Made by a program: the position numbers and the translations under genes. Below are positions 8,793-18,016 of a stretch of DNA of 64,000 bases, piece by piece. This DNA is from CADEFQ01 sp050249415 (lineage in GTDB: Bacteria > Pseudomonadota > Gammaproteobacteria > Steroidobacterales > Steroidobacteraceae), in the NCBI GenBank assembly GCA_050249415.1, contig JBFWQO010000002.1:186001-250000 (forward strand). Direction: 5' to 3'. A model generated the notes under the pieces. That model was given only the letters and a program-made list of their open reading frames with translations. It was not told where the DNA came from and searched no databases. Position 1 is the stretch's first letter. Each line of letters opens with the position of its first letter.

Positions 8793-9827
8793 TCAGTATC
8801 GCCAGAACAAATCGCTGTCGACCTGCCCGGTCCGCTGCAGGTACCGCAGCTGCTTCAAACGGGTGAAAGCGCGGAACTCATACGTGTCTTTCGACATCTC
8901 GATGCGCTTGAACAGCTCATAAAGCTGCTCCGCGCCGCGCCGCGCAGTCCACTCTGGCCGAAAGCCCGGCAATCCGTTCGCAATCTTCGCGAACGAGACC
9001 CGGTAGCTGCGCGTATCGCCGCTGCTCTTGCCGACGGTAACCTCGCAGCCTGGGATCACGCTCGCGATGATTTCCGCGATTTCACGAATACGATAGTTCT
9101 CGGTATCCGCGCCGACATTGAATATCTGCCCGTTGATCGCCGCGGGGTCTGCTTGCAGCGCGCACTCGACCGCCAGGCAAATGTCATCGACATGGGTTAC
9201 AGGACGCCAGGGTGAGCCGTCGCTCGTCATCGAAATGCGCTTGGTGGTCCAGGCCAGCGCGCACAGGTCATTTATGACAATGTCGAACCGGATGCGGGGC
9301 GACGCTCCATAGGCGGTGGCATTGCGCATGAACGTCACGCAGAAATCCCGGCTCGCCATTGGTCCGACGTCGTTCTCCACGCGTACCTTGCATTCAGCAT
9401 AGGCGGTCTGAGGGTTGGTCGGTGACTGCTCGTCGACCCACTCGCTGACCGCCTGGCCGTAGACGCTGCAGGAGGATGCATAGACGAACCGCGGAACACC
9501 CGCCGATCGTGCCATGCGGGCCAAATTCACCGAGCCATTGTGGTTGATGCTGCGCGTGACGCCGGGATTATTCTCCCCGAGCGGGTCATTGGACAGTTCC
9601 GCCAGGTGCACGATGGCGTCGTGTCCTTCGATGTCGCGCGGCTCGACGTGGCGCAAATCCTTGTTGATCGTTACCGGCAGGCAAGACATGGCCTTTTGCT
9701 CGCTGTAGAGCCAGCCGTCCCGATACAGGCCGCTGTCGAGGCCGGTGACTTCGTGACCCTTCCCGAGCAGGCGCGCCACCAGACGCGTGCCGATGTAGCC
9801 ATCAGAGCCGGTTACCAGGACCTTCAT
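8793..9827 (-). CDS. NAD-dependent epimerase/dehydratase (extended SDR)
   Basis: The start at 9827 puts the Rossmann motif VTGSDGYIG at residues 5-13 and has a good GGAG ribosome binding site. A longer in-frame reading to 9902 lacks both. The 344-residue protein has the SDR signature: YASSCSVYG near residue 116 and the catalytic Y143-x3-K147. It should epimerise, dehydrate or reduce a nucleotide-activated sugar. It sits directly upstream of the cytidylyltransferase gene in the same operon (16 bp gap), so its substrate is probably the CDP-sugar. No separate CDP-glucose 4,6-dehydratase was seen. Confidence 0.87.
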   Translation of the reverse strand: MKVLVTGSDGYIGTRLVARLLGKGHEVTGLDSGLYRDGWLYSEQKAMSCLPVTINKDLRHVEPRDIEGHDAIVHLAELSNDPLGENNPGVTRSINHNGSVNLARMARSAGVPRFVYASSCSVYGQAVSEWVDEQSPTNPQTAYAECKVRVENDVGPMASRDFCVTFMRNATAYGASPRIRFDIVINDLCALAWTTKRISMTSDGSPWRPVTHVDDICLAVECALQADPAAINGQIFNVGADTENYRIREIAEIIASVIPGCEVTVGKSSGDTRSYRVSFAKIANGLPGFRPEWTARRGAEQLYELFKRIEMSKDTYEFRAFTRLKQLRYLQRTGQVDSDLFWRY

Positions 9828-9858
9828 CGGAACTCCCGCGGAAACATGATTGTCTGCC

Positions 9859-10509
9859 TCACCAACGAACCGTGACTTTCCGAGCATGGAACGCCTCGGC
9901 ATAGCCGCTCTCGACGTTGCACTCCATTCCGCGCAACCGCATCACACTGCGAAAGAGGTCGTCCGCAAACCACCGCTTCTCCACCTGTGAAGCAAAGCAC
10001 TCCATCAACGTGTCAATCTTCAGCTGCACAATATCGGTGGTCAGCGGCACAAACAGGCCGGGGTGACCGAAATCTCCGTCGTATTTTGGAATCTCGTACT
10101 CGAGAATCGCGTGATTGCGAAAAGTGTTCCAGGTCAGCTCGCAGATCGTGCGGTGATCCTGATGACGATCGTGTTCGTGGTGCGTGAAGATGATATCCGG
10201 CGCACAGTGCTCCTTCAGAAGCTCGATGCGTTGCTTTATCGCTGACCATTGCGCCGGGAAATGGCCGTCGCGAAAGTCATGAAACTCCAGATGGCAGTCG
10301 GTTGCCCCAGCCAACAACCGCCCCATCGCGGCCCGGGTCTCCGCCGTCCGTGTGGCATCGCCGGAGAACACGGCGATGTTGACTCGAACTCCGGGGTGTT
10401 GCCGGCCGAGGGCTGCGAGAGTGCCGCCGCATCCGATCTCGACATCATCGCAATGAGCGCCGAGAAACAGCACTTCATGCACGCGCTCACCAAGTGGAAG
10501 ACTTAACAC
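9859..10509 (-). CDS. PIG-L (LmbE-like) family deacetylase
   Basis: This 216-residue protein starts with GTG three bases after the stop of the preceding C-methyltransferase gene. It has the zinc-binding signature of PIG-L deacetylases: AHCDDVEIGCGG (residues 18-29, corresponding to the family's AHPDDE) and a later HEHDRHQDHR histidine cluster near residue 110. Family members remove N-acetyl groups from GlcNAc-containing substrates. Here it may deacetylate an N-acetylated sugar nucleotide or glycolipid. The Pro of the first motif is replaced by Cys. Confidence 0.87.
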   Translation of the reverse strand: MLSLPLGERVHEVLFLGAHCDDVEIGCGGTLAALGRQHPGVRVNIAVFSGDATRTAETRAAMGRLLAGATDCHLEFHDFRDGHFPAQWSAIKQRIELLKEHCAPDIIFTHHEHDRHQDHRTICELTWNTFRNHAILEYEIPKYDGDFGHPGLFVPLTTDIVQLKIDTLMECFASQVEKRWFADDLFRSVMRLRGMECNVESGYAEAFHARKVTVRW

Positions 10510-10512
10510 GAA

Positions 10513-11781
10513 TCAATCCAGGACTTTTACTTCCGGAATCGGGACGACCAGACGCCCGCCCCATTCCCGGATGTACTCGAGTTGCCGACCGATCTCCCGC
10601 TGCAGATTCCACGGGAGAATCAGCACATAATCGGGCCTCGTCTGCCGGATAGTCTCGGGATCACGTATCGGAATGTGGGTCCCCGGCGTGTAGCGCCCCT
10701 GCTTGTGGGGGCTGCGATCGACAGTGTAATCGAGGAGGTCAGTGCGAATCCCGCAATAGTTCAACAGCGTGTTGCCCTTGCCCGGGGCACCATAGCCGAC
10801 GACGGACTTGCCATGATCCCTGGCCTCAATCAGAAAGCGCAGCAACTTGCGTTTGGTCGCGCGCACCCGGGCATCGAATCCGGCGTAACCGTCCAGGCTG
10901 CGCAGGCCGCGCGCGATCTCGTGCGCACGCAACCGGTCCACGGCGGGTTGGGTCGGATGACTCGAGTCCTCGACGTGACAGCCATAGATGCGCAGTGAGC
11001 CGCCATGGGTCGGAATCTCGTCCACATCGAACAGACGCAATCCATGCCGCGCAAAAATCGCCTCAACCGTCCCGAATGACAGATATGAGAAGTGCTCGTG
11101 ATAAATGGTGTCGAACTGATTCTCGTCCATCAACCGCAGCAGATGCGGGAACTCCATCGTCAAGACACCGCCCTGCTTCAACAGGACGCGCATACCACCT
11201 ACGAAATCATTGATGTCCGGGACATGCGCGAGCACGTTATTGCCCAACAACAGGTCCGCCCGGCCATGCTCCGTTGCAATCTCGGCAGCAGTCCCACGAC
11301 CGAAGAACCTTACGGTCGTAGGAATGCCCTTGGCGATCGCCGCCTCCGCGACATTGGCGGCCGGTTCGATGCCGCGGCACGGAATGCCACGCGCAACGAA
11401 GTGCTGCAGCAGATAGCCGTCGTTGCTCGCAATCTCCATGACGAGCGAATCTTTCGACAGCGCGAGGCGCGCGATCATCTGCTCAGCGTACTGGCGCGCG
11501 TGCTCGACCCAACTCTCGGAGTACGAAGAAAAGTAGGCGTAATCCGAAAATATCGCGTCAGGTGCGACATACTCTTCGAGCTGCACCAGGTAGCAAGTGC
11601 CACACACCCACACATGTAGCGGGTAGAAACGCTCCATGTGATTCAGCTGATAAGGCTCGATGTGCGTCTGACACAAGGGCGACATGCCGAGGTCCACGAA
11701 CGTGTGAGACAGCTCCGTACCACAGAAGCGACATGCGGCCCCTCTCGCGGCTTGTTCAGCGATCACCGGCGCACTGCTCAT
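10513..11781 (-). CDS. SAM-dependent sugar C-methyltransferase (zinc, methyltransferase and C-terminal domains)
   Basis: This 422-residue protein has the three-part layout of the NovU/TylCIII-type C-methyltransferases. An N-terminal zinc cluster is formed by C17, C20, C60 and C63. The SAM-binding core has EIASNDGYLLQHF near residue 112 and NNVLAHVPD near 180. A C-terminal Rossmann-like part contains VVGYGAPGKGNTLLNYCGI near residue 320. These enzymes add a methyl branch to a keto-deoxysugar on a nucleotide carrier. It follows the glycosyltransferase with an ATGA overlap. Together with the downstream deacetylase, epimerase and cytidylyltransferase, it points to a branched-chain sugar. Confidence 0.88.
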   Translation of the reverse strand: MSSAPVIAEQAARGAACRFCGTELSHTFVDLGMSPLCQTHIEPYQLNHMERFYPLHVWVCGTCYLVQLEEYVAPDAIFSDYAYFSSYSESWVEHARQYAEQMIARLALSKDSLVMEIASNDGYLLQHFVARGIPCRGIEPAANVAEAAIAKGIPTTVRFFGRGTAAEIATEHGRADLLLGNNVLAHVPDINDFVGGMRVLLKQGGVLTMEFPHLLRLMDENQFDTIYHEHFSYLSFGTVEAIFARHGLRLFDVDEIPTHGGSLRIYGCHVEDSSHPTQPAVDRLRAHEIARGLRSLDGYAGFDARVRATKRKLLRFLIEARDHGKSVVGYGAPGKGNTLLNYCGIRTDLLDYTVDRSPHKQGRYTPGTHIPIRDPETIRQTRPDYVLILPWNLQREIGRQLEYIREWGGRLVVPIPEVKVLD

Positions 11782-12710
11782 CTATTTCTCCCCGGATTCC
11801 ATTGCGTCGACAAACGCAGGCTGCGCAGCGCTTCGGCCACCAATTCCTTGCGGAACCATACGAATGAACGCAGCGCGTAATTGACAACTTCAAACCAGTC
11901 CCGACTTGGAAAAGACACGAGCCTGGCAGCGCGCAGCAATGCGAGATGATACTTCCAGCGTTGCCAGCGCAGCGGACCACGTGCGGAAGGGACATGGTGT
12001 GCTTCCACCTCGCGCGCACTCTTGAGCCGCGTCGCCGTAGCCTCGGACATACGGCGGTAAAACAATCTGTCATCGAGCAGAAGGAACTTTCCGAGCAGCG
12101 ACAACTCCGCCATCAGCGTTAGATCGGCCCGCAGAAAATTGCCGAGATTGGAGACACTCAGCAACGCCTCACGACGTATCAGGCCGTTCATGGCATTGTT
12201 CAGCGCCATGCCATTGTGCAGCCCGATGAACCGGTCGGCCGGCCCAGCGGCCATCAATTCGAGGTCACGGTCATACGCCTGCGCCTCTTCGATCGACTCA
12301 TCGAACACACTGCTCCGCGGACAAGCCAACACGGCACTGGAATCTCGATCGAGCGCCTCGACGCACTTCTCGACGAATGTCGGAGCACAGATGTCGTTCG
12401 ACGAGGCCCATTTGAAATACACGCCGCGCGCCTCGCGCAGAGTCGCCATGTAGTTCTCGTTGGCGCCACGATTCTCCGGGCTCCTGAGCAGGCGGATCCT
12501 TGCGTCGGCACGCGCATAGCGCTCGCAGATCACCATGGTATCGTCGCTCGACGCGTTGTCCGAGATGATGAGTTCAAAGTCGCCAAAAGATTGCCCGAGA
12601 ATCGATTCGATCGACGGCTCCAGCCATGTGGCAGCATTGAAGACAGGCATTCCAACGCTCACCAGCGGGGCGATTTGATCCTGACCTTGAAATCTGTCGC
12701 TGGCCGCCAT
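11778..12710 (-). CDS. Glycosyltransferase family 2
   Basis: The start at 12710 (310 residues) has a GGGGA ribosome binding site about nine bases upstream. In-frame ATG at 12746 and TTG at 12776 are possible but lack one. The GT-A fold signature is plain: LVSVGMPVFNAATWLEPSIESI at the start, then ELIISDNASSDDT, and KWASSNDICAP as the metal-binding region. It should transfer a sugar from a nucleotide donor onto the lipid-linked repeat unit at the inner membrane. A 158-bp stretch without a gene separates it from the upstream asparagine synthase; I see nothing definite in that stretch. Confidence 0.88.
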   Translation of the reverse strand: MAASDRFQGQDQIAPLVSVGMPVFNAATWLEPSIESILGQSFGDFELIISDNASSDDTMVICERYARADARIRLLRSPENRGANENYMATLREARGVYFKWASSNDICAPTFVEKCVEALDRDSSAVLACPRSSVFDESIEEAQAYDRDLELMAAGPADRFIGLHNGMALNNAMNGLIRREALLSVSNLGNFLRADLTLMAELSLLGKFLLLDDRLFYRRMSEATATRLKSAREVEAHHVPSARGPLRWQRWKYHLALLRAARLVSFPSRDWFEVVNYALRSFVWFRKELVAEALRSLRLSTQWNPGRNR

Positions 12711-12868
12711 TCCCGAATTTTCCCCGACCTTAACCAGTTTCGACATCGATGCCAGAACTGCATCTGTACCAGCCAAGCGCGAATTATGTTCGTTGGCTCA
12801 CCGGACGGCCAATACAACTTGGTTCGTTCTGCGACTCGTCTCTCATACCCCAGGCGCCCATGCGGTGG

Positions 12869-14761
12869 TCACACGGCCATTCGGCCTGGCCAGTTTCGGT
12901 TGCCCTCCATCCACAGGGACAGCTGGGCAACATCGAAGAGCCGTGCCGCGTGGTTCTCGAGACCAAGCCGGTGCTGCTCGAGCGCGGCGACCACAGCGCG
13001 GTTGTTCCACAGTCCTGGCTCACGCACGACCCGGCTCGACATCAAGTCCCTCATTGGCTCATGAAGCGGCCCCCGGAACCAGTTTTCGACAGAGGTGGGA
13101 AATCCGAACTTCCTTACCTGGTTTCGCACCACCTCGGGAATCTGTCCGCGCATGGCTTCGCGCAACAGACGTTTCGTACAGGCGCCCCTGACCTTCCACT
13201 CCGACCCAACCCTGAAGGCAAGGTTCACCAGCCGGAAGTCAAGGAATGGTAGCCGCACCTCGACACCGTGCGCCATCGAATTGCGATCCTCGATCCGCAG
13301 GTACAGAGGCAGCGGTGATGACTCCACAGAACTGCGCAGCACAGCGTCAAGATCGCGAGCCACTGCGAAAGGCTCACACTGCCAGTGGCTCTTGACCTCG
13401 CCCGACACCCACGGATTCGAGTGGATAAATGACCGTCGGCGCGCTTGCGCTAGTGCCGCATACCCTGGCACGAATGAGAAGGCCTGCTTTGCAGACTTGA
13501 CCAGCACATGAGCGGCGATATCGCGACTCGAGCACCCGTGGGCTGCCGCATACTCGTCGATCTCTCGCCGCGCGGCCCGAATCCGACCTGCCCGGACCAG
13601 ATCGGACCAGAAATCGTAGAAGTAGTTCGAATAGCCGGCCAGCACTTCATCTGCGCCCTGGCCATTGAGCAGGACCCTGACGTCGCGGGACCGGGCGAGC
13701 TCCATCAGCTTGTAACCGACCACCGACGTGAATGAATGTACCGGCTCATCCTGGTGCCACAGGTGTCGCTCGATCGAGGACCAGAGTTGCCCGGGTACCG
13801 CGTCGAGCGGCACGTGGGTCGCCTGCGTCTGCCGCAGCGTGGCTTCTATCTGCTCGGTCTCATCGAATTCAGGTGACTGGTAGCAGAAAGCCAGCAGGTC
13901 ACGCGTGGCATGCCCCTCGGTTGCCAGTTGTCGCGCCATGCGGCTGATGATCGAGGTCGAGTCCAGCCCCCCCGAGAGCTGCACGCCCACCGACACGTCG
14001 CTGCGCATGCGCAGCCGGATGGCATTGTCGAACAGCTCGCCATAACTCTCCACCGGGTTCGCCACCATCCCGTCGATGGCCGGCAGCGACCAGTAGCGCC
14101 AGACCCGCATTCGACCCGACACATCGACTTCTTCAAACGCCGATCCGGCACCGATCTGTTCGACGCCGGCATAGAAGGTCCGATGGCTATCCTCGAGACG
14201 ATCATCCAGCATGAAGTGCGCGACCGTCTGCCAGTCGGGCGAGAGCGACGCCGCGCCGGAATCACGGATAGCCTTTATCTCCGAGGCGAATATCAGGGCT
14301 CGCGCATTGCGGTACAGGTACAGGGGCTTCACGCCGAAGCGATCCCTGGAACCGAACAGGCGCTGCGCGTTCCGGTCATAGATCAGGAACGCCCACATGC
14401 CGTTCAGGCGCTCGAGGCACTGCTCCCCCCATTGGAGATACGCGGCCAGCAGCACCTCGGTGTCACTGGTCGATCGGAAGCGGTGCCCGAGACCGATCAA
14501 CTGCTCACGCAGCTCGAGGAAATTGTAGATTGCGCCGTTGAAGACGATTACGTAGCGCCCGTCAGGACTCAACATGGGCTGATGTCCCGACGGTGCGAGG
14601 TCGAATATCGAAAGTCGGCGAAAGCCCACCGCATAGCCGCCTTCGGCAAACAAGCCGTCGTCGTCGGGCCCCCGGTGGGCGAGCAGGTCGGTCATTCGGG
14701 CGAGCAACCCAAGGTCCGGCTGCTCACCCGACAGCGAGAAATATGCCGCCAATCCGCACAC
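12869..14761 (-). CDS. asnB: Asparagine synthase (glutamine-hydrolysing) family amidotransferase
   Basis: I chose the GTG at 14761 because it makes cysteine residue 2 (M-CGLAAYF), the nucleophile of class II glutamine amidotransferases. Longer readings would bury it. The 630-residue protein has the N-terminal glutaminase domain (HRGPDDDG near residue 29, FNGAIYN near 74) and the synthase domain with the ATP-pyrophosphatase loop SGGLDS at about 263-268. In polysaccharide loci such enzymes probably amidate uronic acids or similar carboxylates rather than make asparagine. It is the first gene of the minus-strand run ending at 6473. It is one of four paralogues in the window. Confidence 0.93.
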   Translation of the reverse strand: MCGLAAYFSLSGEQPDLGLLARMTDLLAHRGPDDDGLFAEGGYAVGFRRLSIFDLAPSGHQPMLSPDGRYVIVFNGAIYNFLELREQLIGLGHRFRSTSDTEVLLAAYLQWGEQCLERLNGMWAFLIYDRNAQRLFGSRDRFGVKPLYLYRNARALIFASEIKAIRDSGAASLSPDWQTVAHFMLDDRLEDSHRTFYAGVEQIGAGSAFEEVDVSGRMRVWRYWSLPAIDGMVANPVESYGELFDNAIRLRMRSDVSVGVQLSGGLDSTSIISRMARQLATEGHATRDLLAFCYQSPEFDETEQIEATLRQTQATHVPLDAVPGQLWSSIERHLWHQDEPVHSFTSVVGYKLMELARSRDVRVLLNGQGADEVLAGYSNYFYDFWSDLVRAGRIRAARREIDEYAAAHGCSSRDIAAHVLVKSAKQAFSFVPGYAALAQARRRSFIHSNPWVSGEVKSHWQCEPFAVARDLDAVLRSSVESSPLPLYLRIEDRNSMAHGVEVRLPFLDFRLVNLAFRVGSEWKVRGACTKRLLREAMRGQIPEVVRNQVRKFGFPTSVENWFRGPLHEPMRDLMSSRVVREPGLWNNRAVVAALEQHRLGLENHAARLFDVAQLSLWMEGNRNWPGRMAV

Positions 14762-14953
14762 GAGCGCACTCCCTGCCCCAGAAGGTGCCGCCAAGTCCCC
14801 GGAAGTTGAGCCTTTTATCGTATAGGCCGCAGCGGCCGCAGCGGCGATTGTGGAAGTAAATCACAGTTCTCCCGGCTCCCCACACAGAATCGGCAGATTG
14901 ACATAAGCTTCGTTGTCGCTGCCGAACGGCCCGTTCCCCGCACGGGACTACGG

Positions 14954-16390
14954 ATGGATATAGAACACAAAACCGCCGTTGCGCTCAAGTGGAATGCTTT
15001 TGCGAAGCTCTCGGCCCAGCTGATCAGCTGGGTCGTAACCCTTGTCGTCCTGCGGATCCTTACACCTGCCGATTACGGCCTGATGGCGATCGTGATGGTC
15101 GTCATATCGATCGTCAGCGGCGTCGCGGAGTTCGGTATCGGCGCCTCGCTGGTGCAGGCGCCGACCCTTGATCGGACCGCCCTCGCCCGAATCGCCGGCG
15201 CTCTGGGACTGCTGAACCTCGCTTGCGGAGCAGCTGTCGCCTTCAGCGCACCCTGGTTGGCAGGATGGTTCGGAGACCCGGACCTCGTACCCCTCATCCA
15301 GGTCGCCGCGGTACAGTTCCTGTTTGCAGCCATCGAGGTCGTTCCACAGTCTCTGCTGCAGCGGGAACTGGATTTCACGCGCGTCGCGCGCATCGAGATC
15401 GCTGGCGCGCTCGTTTCGAGTCTCTGCACTCTCATGCTGGCGGTCGCCGGCATGGAGGTGTGGGCGCTGGTTCTTGGGTGGCTGATTGGCGGTGCTGTAC
15501 GGGCAGCCCTGTTCGCAGCGACCGGCCGACTCGTCGTGCCACGCCTTGGCTTGCGCGGGATCGCTGGACACATCCGCTTTGGAGGCATCATCACGATTAC
15601 CCGCGTGATCTGGCAGTTCACGATGCAGATGGACACGATCATCGCGGGCCGGTTTCTGGGCAAGGAGGCCTTGGGCCTCTACTCGGTAGCGATGCACTTC
15701 GCCACATTGCCAATGAACAAGGTCATGGGGATCGTGAACCAGGTGGCGTTGTCCGCCGTATCGCGGATGCAGGAGGAACGTGAGCGACTTCGCATTCGAT
15801 TGCTCGAAGCACTGCGCTTGCTGGCGCTGGCGTCGATCCCTTGCCTCTGGGGTATGTCATGCGTAGCGCCGGAACTCGTCGACGCCGTGCTCGGACCCAA
15901 ATGGGACGCCGCGATCATTGCGCTACAGCTCGTCAGCCTGGTGGCGCCCTTGAGGATGCTCCTGGGCATTCTAGCCACGGCACTGGCGGCAATCGGGCGA
16001 GCGGAGCTCGAACTGCGCAACACGATTGTGGGCGCAGTCGTATTGACGGTGTCCTTCCTGGTGGGAGTGCGGTGGGGCCTGGAAGGGCTCGCCGCGTCAT
16101 GGCTCGTCGCGGTGCCGCTCGTCTCGGCAATCTGCATTCCACCCTCGGCGCGCGCGCTCGGCCTGACCCTCGTCGACATCGGCACGGCACTGCGCACGCC
16201 CGTGCTGGCGGGCTGCGCAATGTACGCGGCTGTCGTGTTCACGCGCACGCTGCTACCGGGTCTCGACTCGGCCTGGCTGCTGCCGATCCTGATAGCCGTC
16301 GGCTGTGCGACATATGTCAGCGCCATTGCCGTGCTCGACAGGACCATCTTTGCCGACTTGCGCCGCGTCGCATCGGCCGTGCGCGGCTAG
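14954..16390 (+). CDS. Oligosaccharide flippase (Wzx/PST family)
   Basis: This 478-residue polytopic membrane protein has the family's 'LVVLRILTPADYGLMAIVMV' segment near residue 30 and helices across its length. It would move lipid-linked glycans across the inner membrane. It opens a plus-strand group (flippase, acyl-CoA ligase, PLP decarboxylase, glycosyltransferase) that is divergent from the asparagine synthase. The 192-bp intergenic region between them contains a TTGACA hexamer but no convincing -10 box. It is the fourth flippase in 16 kb. Confidence 0.93.
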   Translation: MDIEHKTAVALKWNAFAKLSAQLISWVVTLVVLRILTPADYGLMAIVMVVISIVSGVAEFGIGASLVQAPTLDRTALARIAGALGLLNLACGAAVAFSAPWLAGWFGDPDLVPLIQVAAVQFLFAAIEVVPQSLLQRELDFTRVARIEIAGALVSSLCTLMLAVAGMEVWALVLGWLIGGAVRAALFAATGRLVVPRLGLRGIAGHIRFGGIITITRVIWQFTMQMDTIIAGRFLGKEALGLYSVAMHFATLPMNKVMGIVNQVALSAVSRMQEERERLRIRLLEALRLLALASIPCLWGMSCVAPELVDAVLGPKWDAAIIALQLVSLVAPLRMLLGILATALAAIGRAELELRNTIVGAVVLTVSFLVGVRWGLEGLAASWLVAVPLVSAICIPPSARALGLTLVDIGTALRTPVLAGCAMYAAVVFTRTLLPGLDSAWLLPILIAVGCATYVSAIAVLDRTIFADLRRVASAVRG

Positions 16391-16423
16391 TGCTACCATT
16401 TTGACGGAGGAGTGTCCGCCCGT

Positions 16424-18016
16424 ATGAGTAGCCTGTTGTTCGAGTTGCCGTTGCGCACGGCCGAGCGCGCCCCCGGCGCGCCCGCATTGACCCTGAAGAA
16501 TGTCACGCTCGACTACTCGGCTCTTGCCGGGCAGATCGAAGCATTTGCGACCGCGATGATCCGGCTTGGAATCGGCCGATCGGAGCGCATCGCGATCTAT
16601 CTTCCGAAGCAACCGGAGACGGTAGCCGCCATGTTCGGGGCAGCGCGGGCGGGCTGCGCCTTCGTGCCGGTCAATCCCCTGCTCAAGGCGGCCCAGGTCG
16701 CCCATATCCTGCGTGACTGCAATGTCCGCGTACTCGTCACGTCGGGCGAACGCGCCGCGAGCCTGCAAGAGGAGTTGCGCGACTGCAGCGATCTGCGGTA
16801 CCTGATTCTGATTGACTCCGCGACGGTGCCCATCCCCAGCGGCTCGGCCTTCGCCTCGCATCGGTGGCAGGATCTGATGGAGAACAGTGGCAGCGCTGCC
16901 ACACACCGCGTCATCGACACCGACATGGTATCGATCTTCTATACGTCGGGAAGCACGGGCAAGCCAAAGGGGGTCGTCCTGTCCCACCGCAACATGGTGA
17001 CGGGCGCGAAGAGTGTCGCGAGCTATCTCGGCAATCAGGCCCACGACAAGTTGCTCGCGGTGCTGCCGTTCAGTTTCGATTATGGCTTCAGCCAGCTCTC
17101 AACCGCATTTCATGTCGGTGCAAGCGTCACGCTGATGGACTACCTGTTCGCTCGCGACATCCTCACTCTGCTGGACAAAGGCGCAATCACGGGTCTCGCC
17201 GGCGTGCCGCCCCTCTGGGCACAGTTGAGCGGCCTCGAGTGGCCGGCCTCGATCACAAAGCACCTGCGTTACATCACGAACTCGGGCGGCGCACTCACCG
17301 GCGCCACGTTGCGCAAGCTGCGGGATCGCATGCCTGATACACAGGTGTTCCTCATGTATGGCCTCACCGAGGCCTTCCGATCCACCTACCTGCCCCCAGC
17401 CGAGATCGACAAGCGGCCAGGCTCGATGGGCAAGGCGATTCCCAATGCGGAAATCGTCGTCGCGCGCCCCGATGGCAGCCCCTGCGCCCCTGACGAACCT
17501 GGCGAGCTCGTGCACCGAGGCTCGCTGGTATCGCTCGGATACTGGAACGACGCGGAAAAGACTGCCGAGCGCTTCAAGCCCGCGCCGGGGCAACTGGCCG
17601 GGCTGATGATCCCGGAGATGGCGGTCTGGTCGGGCGACACGGTGAAAATGGACGAGGACGGTTTCCTTTACTTCATCGGCCGCAAGGACGAGATGATCAA
17701 GACATCCGGTTACCGGGTCAGCCCGTCGGAAATCGAAGAGGTCGCCTTTGCCTCGGGTCTGCTGGCCGATGCTGCCGCGGTCGGTGTGCCACACCCCACG
17801 CTCGGCCAGGCTGTGATCCTCGTGGCAGCTCCCCTCGAAGGCCATGCGCCCGACGACACACCACTGCTCGAGGCGATCCGCAAGGAGCTTCCTGCTTTCA
17901 TGGTCCCCGCTCGCATCGACTGGCGGGAAAGCCTGCCCCGCAATCCGAACGGCAAATATGATCGCTCGCGGCTTGCGGCGGAACTCCGGGACACGTTTTC
18001 ATCCAGCGCATCATGA
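16424..18016 (+). CDS. AMP-forming acyl-CoA ligase, exosortase A system-associated type
   Basis: The ATG at 16424 fits the GGAGGAG ribosome binding site about 13 bases upstream; a GTG at 16412 is too close to it. The 530-residue enzyme has the AMP-binding signature YTSGSTGKPKG near residues 173-183, MYGLTEA near 310 and the hinge/C-terminal motif IKTSGYRVSP near 425. It should adenylate a carboxylic acid and load it on CoA or a carrier protein. A homologous ligase is a known companion of XrtA loci, next to a PLP decarboxylase and an acyl carrier protein. The decarboxylase follows with an ATGA overlap here, while the carrier is 12 kb away (29978). Confidence 0.93.
   Translation: MSSLLFELPLRTAERAPGAPALTLKNVTLDYSALAGQIEAFATAMIRLGIGRSERIAIYLPKQPETVAAMFGAARAGCAFVPVNPLLKAAQVAHILRDCNVRVLVTSGERAASLQEELRDCSDLRYLILIDSATVPIPSGSAFASHRWQDLMENSGSAATHRVIDTDMVSIFYTSGSTGKPKGVVLSHRNMVTGAKSVASYLGNQAHDKLLAVLPFSFDYGFSQLSTAFHVGASVTLMDYLFARDILTLLDKGAITGLAGVPPLWAQLSGLEWPASITKHLRYITNSGGALTGATLRKLRDRMPDTQVFLMYGLTEAFRSTYLPPAEIDKRPGSMGKAIPNAEIVVARPDGSPCAPDEPGELVHRGSLVSLGYWNDAEKTAERFKPAPGQLAGLMIPEMAVWSGDTVKMDEDGFLYFIGRKDEMIKTSGYRVSPSEIEEVAFASGLLADAAAVGVPHPTLGQAVILVAAPLEGHAPDDTPLLEAIRKELPAFMVPARIDWRESLPRNPNGKYDRSRLAAELRDTFSSSAS

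Noticed and set aside
14825..14846. Short GGCCGCAGC repeats upstream of the asparagine synthase
   Set aside because: Only about two copies of a 9-mer in GC-rich sequence; no support for a functional repeat.
14849..14865. CRP-like site TGTGGAAGTAAATCACA between the asparagine synthase and flippase genes
   Set aside because: The half-sites are separated by seven bases instead of six and one half-site is TGTGG, so it does not fit the palindrome.
14930..14953. TTGACA at about 14899 as a sigma-70 promoter for the flippase at 14954
   Set aside because: The -35 is perfect but no acceptable -10 box lies 16-18 bases downstream.
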